NCBI GenBank assembly: GCA_031285465.1
Contig: JAITWD010000080.1
Location: 1-7,668 of the forward strand
DNA length: 7,668 bases
Direction of reading: 5' to 3'
Source of the DNA: Lachnospiraceae bacterium
GTDB lineage: Bacteria > Bacillota > Clostridia > Lachnospirales > Lachnospiraceae
Position numbers and translations under genes: made by a program. The notes under the pieces were generated by a model. It was not told where the DNA came from, made no database searches, and worked only from the letters and a program-made list of their open reading frames with translations. Positions 5,928-7,668 of the stretch are shown in pieces; the first letter of the stretch is position 1; each line of letters opens with the position of its first letter.

Positions 5928-7266
5928 CCGTCGCTATTTTTGCCAACTCGGGCATATGAAAGCGGGCATGGACCTCAATATTTTTACCGACCACCTTAAT
6001 TTCAAGCACCCCGTGATATCTGGTAACAATCTTCTTAACGGCACGCATTTTCTGGGTGTCATTATAAATAAATGGGGTGCTTGTTCTCCTTCCCCCTTCT
6101 ACTTCATTGGCATGAAGTAACCAGATCATGATCGGACCCTTAAGCGATTTCATGGAAAAGTATAACACCTTTTCCCTTGCCCCTTCCAATTCTTCGATGG
6201 CGGCATCCAATAACGGGGTTAAGACCTTATAAATGATCGCGCCATCAAATTTATCAATATGAGCAAGCATGATTTCGTGTACCACCTTGATGCCCTTTTT
6301 TTCGGCAACCGCTATTTTTTCGTTCAAAATCTGATCCAATATTTTATTACCGGTAACAAATTCCTGACAGTGCGGTAGTGCTTCTTTCGCCATCCGGTCG
6401 AGGAGCGCCAGGAATTTATCATTATTACTGGCAAATTCCAGCAAGTGGCGGTGCTCAATATTATTTATGCCCATAATGATCGCATAGTTGCTCCCTGCCA
6501 ACTCCCTAAGTACCGCAATGTGATCACTTAGGGAATCCTTTAATTCCGCTAAAGTATTGAAGGCTGCTTCCGATGTTTCTTGCTGGTATCGCAAGTTGTC
6601 CATTTCCTCATCAATATATTTTTTCCCTCTTTGATCCTTGACCAGCATAATTATTACCGATGATAAGATATAGAGTAAAATAAGGGTTCCCATAATAGCC
6701 TTTTCATAGGTGAGTTCATCGGCTTGAATTATGATATTTAGAAATGCCAGAAAAACAACCGCGATGAGTGGTATATATATTTTGAGGTAACTAAACCTTT
6801 TAAGGAACCAATCTGAACTATTAAAAATATTTGCCAAATAGGTGATTGTCACATACGCGATTATTTTAGTTAAAAGAAATAAATACAACGTGTCCTTTGA
6901 TACCTCTGCCGTAACATTCATATCTAAACCTGCCATCAATAATACGATCATTTCTGCAACAAACGAGACTATGAATGTGTATAAACAGGCTTTAACCTTC
7001 ACAATAAAGGTCGAACGGTAATTATAGGAAAGTATAATAAACATCAGAAGCTGTAAAATGGGCATAATAAACGATGATTCAATAGTAAATACCGTAACAA
7101 TATTCACCACGCAAAATAGAGTATACGAGCCGATTTCTACAATTCTATTTTTTTCGATTGGTGAGCGACGCGACTGCTGAGTATTAAAAAACCTTAGCAT
7201 GAGATACACAACATAATCGCCAAAAATGCTTATCAAAGCTAATAATATGTAATTGGTTAATCTCAT
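5917..7266 (-). CDS. AgrC-like membrane sensor with degenerate kinase domain (probable pseudokinase)
   Basis: This 449-aa protein has the layout of AgrC/ComD-type (HPK10-like) sensors. About seven membrane segments lie near residues 5-24, 45-63, 66-82, 92-112, 126-147, 162-181 and 190-209. A coiled linker (210-240), a dimerisation helix and a GHKL-like C-terminal domain follow. The family pattern R-H-D-x-x-N-H-L aligns with KDSLSDHI (243-250), putting Asp244 where the phosphoacceptor His belongs. The NKILDQILNEKI stretch (307-318) is typical of the family. The N-box normally reads LLDNAIEA; here it is LLDAAIEE (352-359), with Ala355 for the Mg-binding Asn. The G-x-G-L box is replaced by NDTQKMRAVKKIV (402-414). 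Catalysis therefore seems unlikely, though the frame is intact with a GAGG site and terminator. It could be a signal-binding scaffold or a decaying kinase. Upstream lies a broken LytTR gene. Confidence 0.8.
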   Translation of the reverse strand: MRLTNYILLALISIFGDYVVYLMLRFFNTQQSRRSPIEKNRIVEIGSYTLFCVVNIVTVFTIESSFIMPILQLLMFIILSYNYRSTFIVKVKACLYTFIVSFVAEMIVLLMAGLDMNVTAEVSKDTLYLFLLTKIIAYVTITYLANIFNSSDWFLKRFSYLKIYIPLIAVVFLAFLNIIIQADELTYEKAIMGTLILLYILSSVIIMLVKDQRGKKYIDEEMDNLRYQQETSEAAFNTLAELKDSLSDHIAVLRELAGSNYAIIMGINNIEHRHLLEFASNNDKFLALLDRMAKEALPHCQEFVTGNKILDQILNEKIAVAEKKGIKVVHEIMLAHIDKFDGAIIYKVLTPLLDAAIEELEGAREKVLYFSMKSLKGPIMIWLLHANEVEGGRRTSTPFIYNDTQKMRAVKKIVTRYHGVLEIKVVGKNIEVHARFHMPELAKIATEPS

Positions 7267-7363
7267 GTATGTACCTCATCATTAGTTAACTTAAAATGTA
7301 ACTCATTAATCATCTGATCGTATTTTTTAGTTTTTCATATCCTTTACTATTTTGCTTGATCAT
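7263..7363 (-). other. Possible frameshifted micro-ORF between the LytTR remnant and the sensor
   Basis: ATG at 7363, two bases after the TAA of the LytTR remnant, opens MIKQNSKGYEKLKNTIR (stop at 7310-7312). In the -1 frame, codons KYDQMINELHFKLTNDEVHT continue from the A-run to a TGA that overlaps the sensor ATG (ATGA). A slip at A-AAA-AAT (near 7324-7330), or a one-base deletion in that A-run, would join both halves into about 33 residues. No convincing ribosome binding site precedes the ATG. It may be a frameshifted remnant, a translation-coupling leader, or chance. Confidence 0.25.
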
Positions 7364-7365
7364 TG

Positions 7366-7554
7366 TTATTGAATACTAACATCACTAAATAATCGCAGAC
7401 TATTGTCGCGTCGCTCACATATAAATTCCAATCGGTCATAACCGACTTCGGTAAGTTTGAAGGTCTCTCCCGTGGTCAATATTACTTGGTTGGGTTTATA
7501 CTCTCTTACAAAATCGTAATTAACTACATAGTTCCTGTTGACCTTAATAAAATG
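7366..7554 (-). pseudogene. Remnant of a LytTR-family response regulator (C-terminal DNA-binding part)
   Basis: Translating the minus strand gives 62 residues. They begin HFIKVNRNYVVNYDFVREY and continue through PNQVILTTGETFKLTEVGY to a TAA at 7366-7368. This matches the end of the LytTR DNA-binding domain (typical pattern F-I-R-V-H-R-S-Y-I-V-N followed by V-x-L-x-x-G-E). A TAA (7555-7557) directly precedes the homology, with another TAG further up, and no usable start codon or receiver domain is seen before it. LytTR regulators are the usual partners of AgrC-like sensors, and this one sits just upstream of such a sensor. It is most likely a broken cognate regulator. The missing part could lie beyond the window only if an insertion separated it. 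Confidence 0.7.
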
Positions 7555-7614
7555 TTAGGCAACAAATTGAGATTTCCACCTACTACAAATCTGCTACATA
7601 TTGCTTTTTCCAAT

Positions 7615-7643
7615 TATATATCATTCCCACAATAGTGTGTCAC
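7615..7643 (-). promoter_or_regulatory. Possible promoter upstream of the LytTR remnant and sensor
   Basis: GTGACA (7638-7643) and TATATA (7615-7620) are 17 bases apart on the minus strand; TATAAT (7613-7618) is an alternative with a 19-base spacer. The sequence GTCGC-AAAAA-GTGAC at 7639-7653 is an imperfect inverted repeat over the -35 area. If active, this would transcribe the remnant and the sensor together. No better promoter for the sensor is evident closer to its start. Confidence 0.3.
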
Positions 7644-7668
7644 TTTTTGCGACATGCTGTTTTTTCTT

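Overview
All genes that I can support in this window lie on the minus strand, so transcription runs from high to low coordinates. The organism is most likely an endospore-forming member of the Clostridia, probably Lachnospiraceae-like. The evidence is a SleC-type cortex-lytic protein, strong AGGAGG-type ribosome binding sites, an HrcA/CIRCE operator, classical sigma-A promoters, and moderate to low GC. This placement rests on recall of families, not on a search.

Right end (7668-5888): a remnant of a LytTR DNA-binding domain (7366-7554) has no receiver domain in front of it. It is followed by a possible frameshifted micro-ORF and then an intact AgrC-like membrane sensor (5917-7266). The sensor looks like a pseudokinase: the phosphoacceptor His, the N-box Asn and the glycine-rich G box all seem to be replaced. 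A rho-independent terminator overlaps its stop codon.

Middle (5830-3788), AT-rich: a 67-aa Cro/CI-type regulator with its own extended -10 promoter, a 190-aa exported protein of unknown function, and a terminator. After these comes a two-gene operon: a six-helix membrane protein followed by a HTH_34-type winged-helix regulator. The operon promoter (TTGACA-16-TATAAT) has a perfect dyad over its -10 box, which suggests autoregulation.

Left end (3787-128), with higher GC: the chaperone gene htpG has a CIRCE operator and a sigma-A promoter. Only 67 bases downstream of its stop is a sleC-like gene for a spore-cortex lytic protein. The sleC-like ribosome binding site is buried in a 10-15 bp hairpin, and I see no clear terminator between the two genes. 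Heat-shock control and translation control of a germination enzyme may therefore meet here.

I did not find one clearly new multi-gene system. The best leads are the degenerate sensor with its broken LytTR partner, the CIRCE-controlled htpG joined to the sleC-like gene, and the hairpin that masks the sleC-like ribosome binding site.
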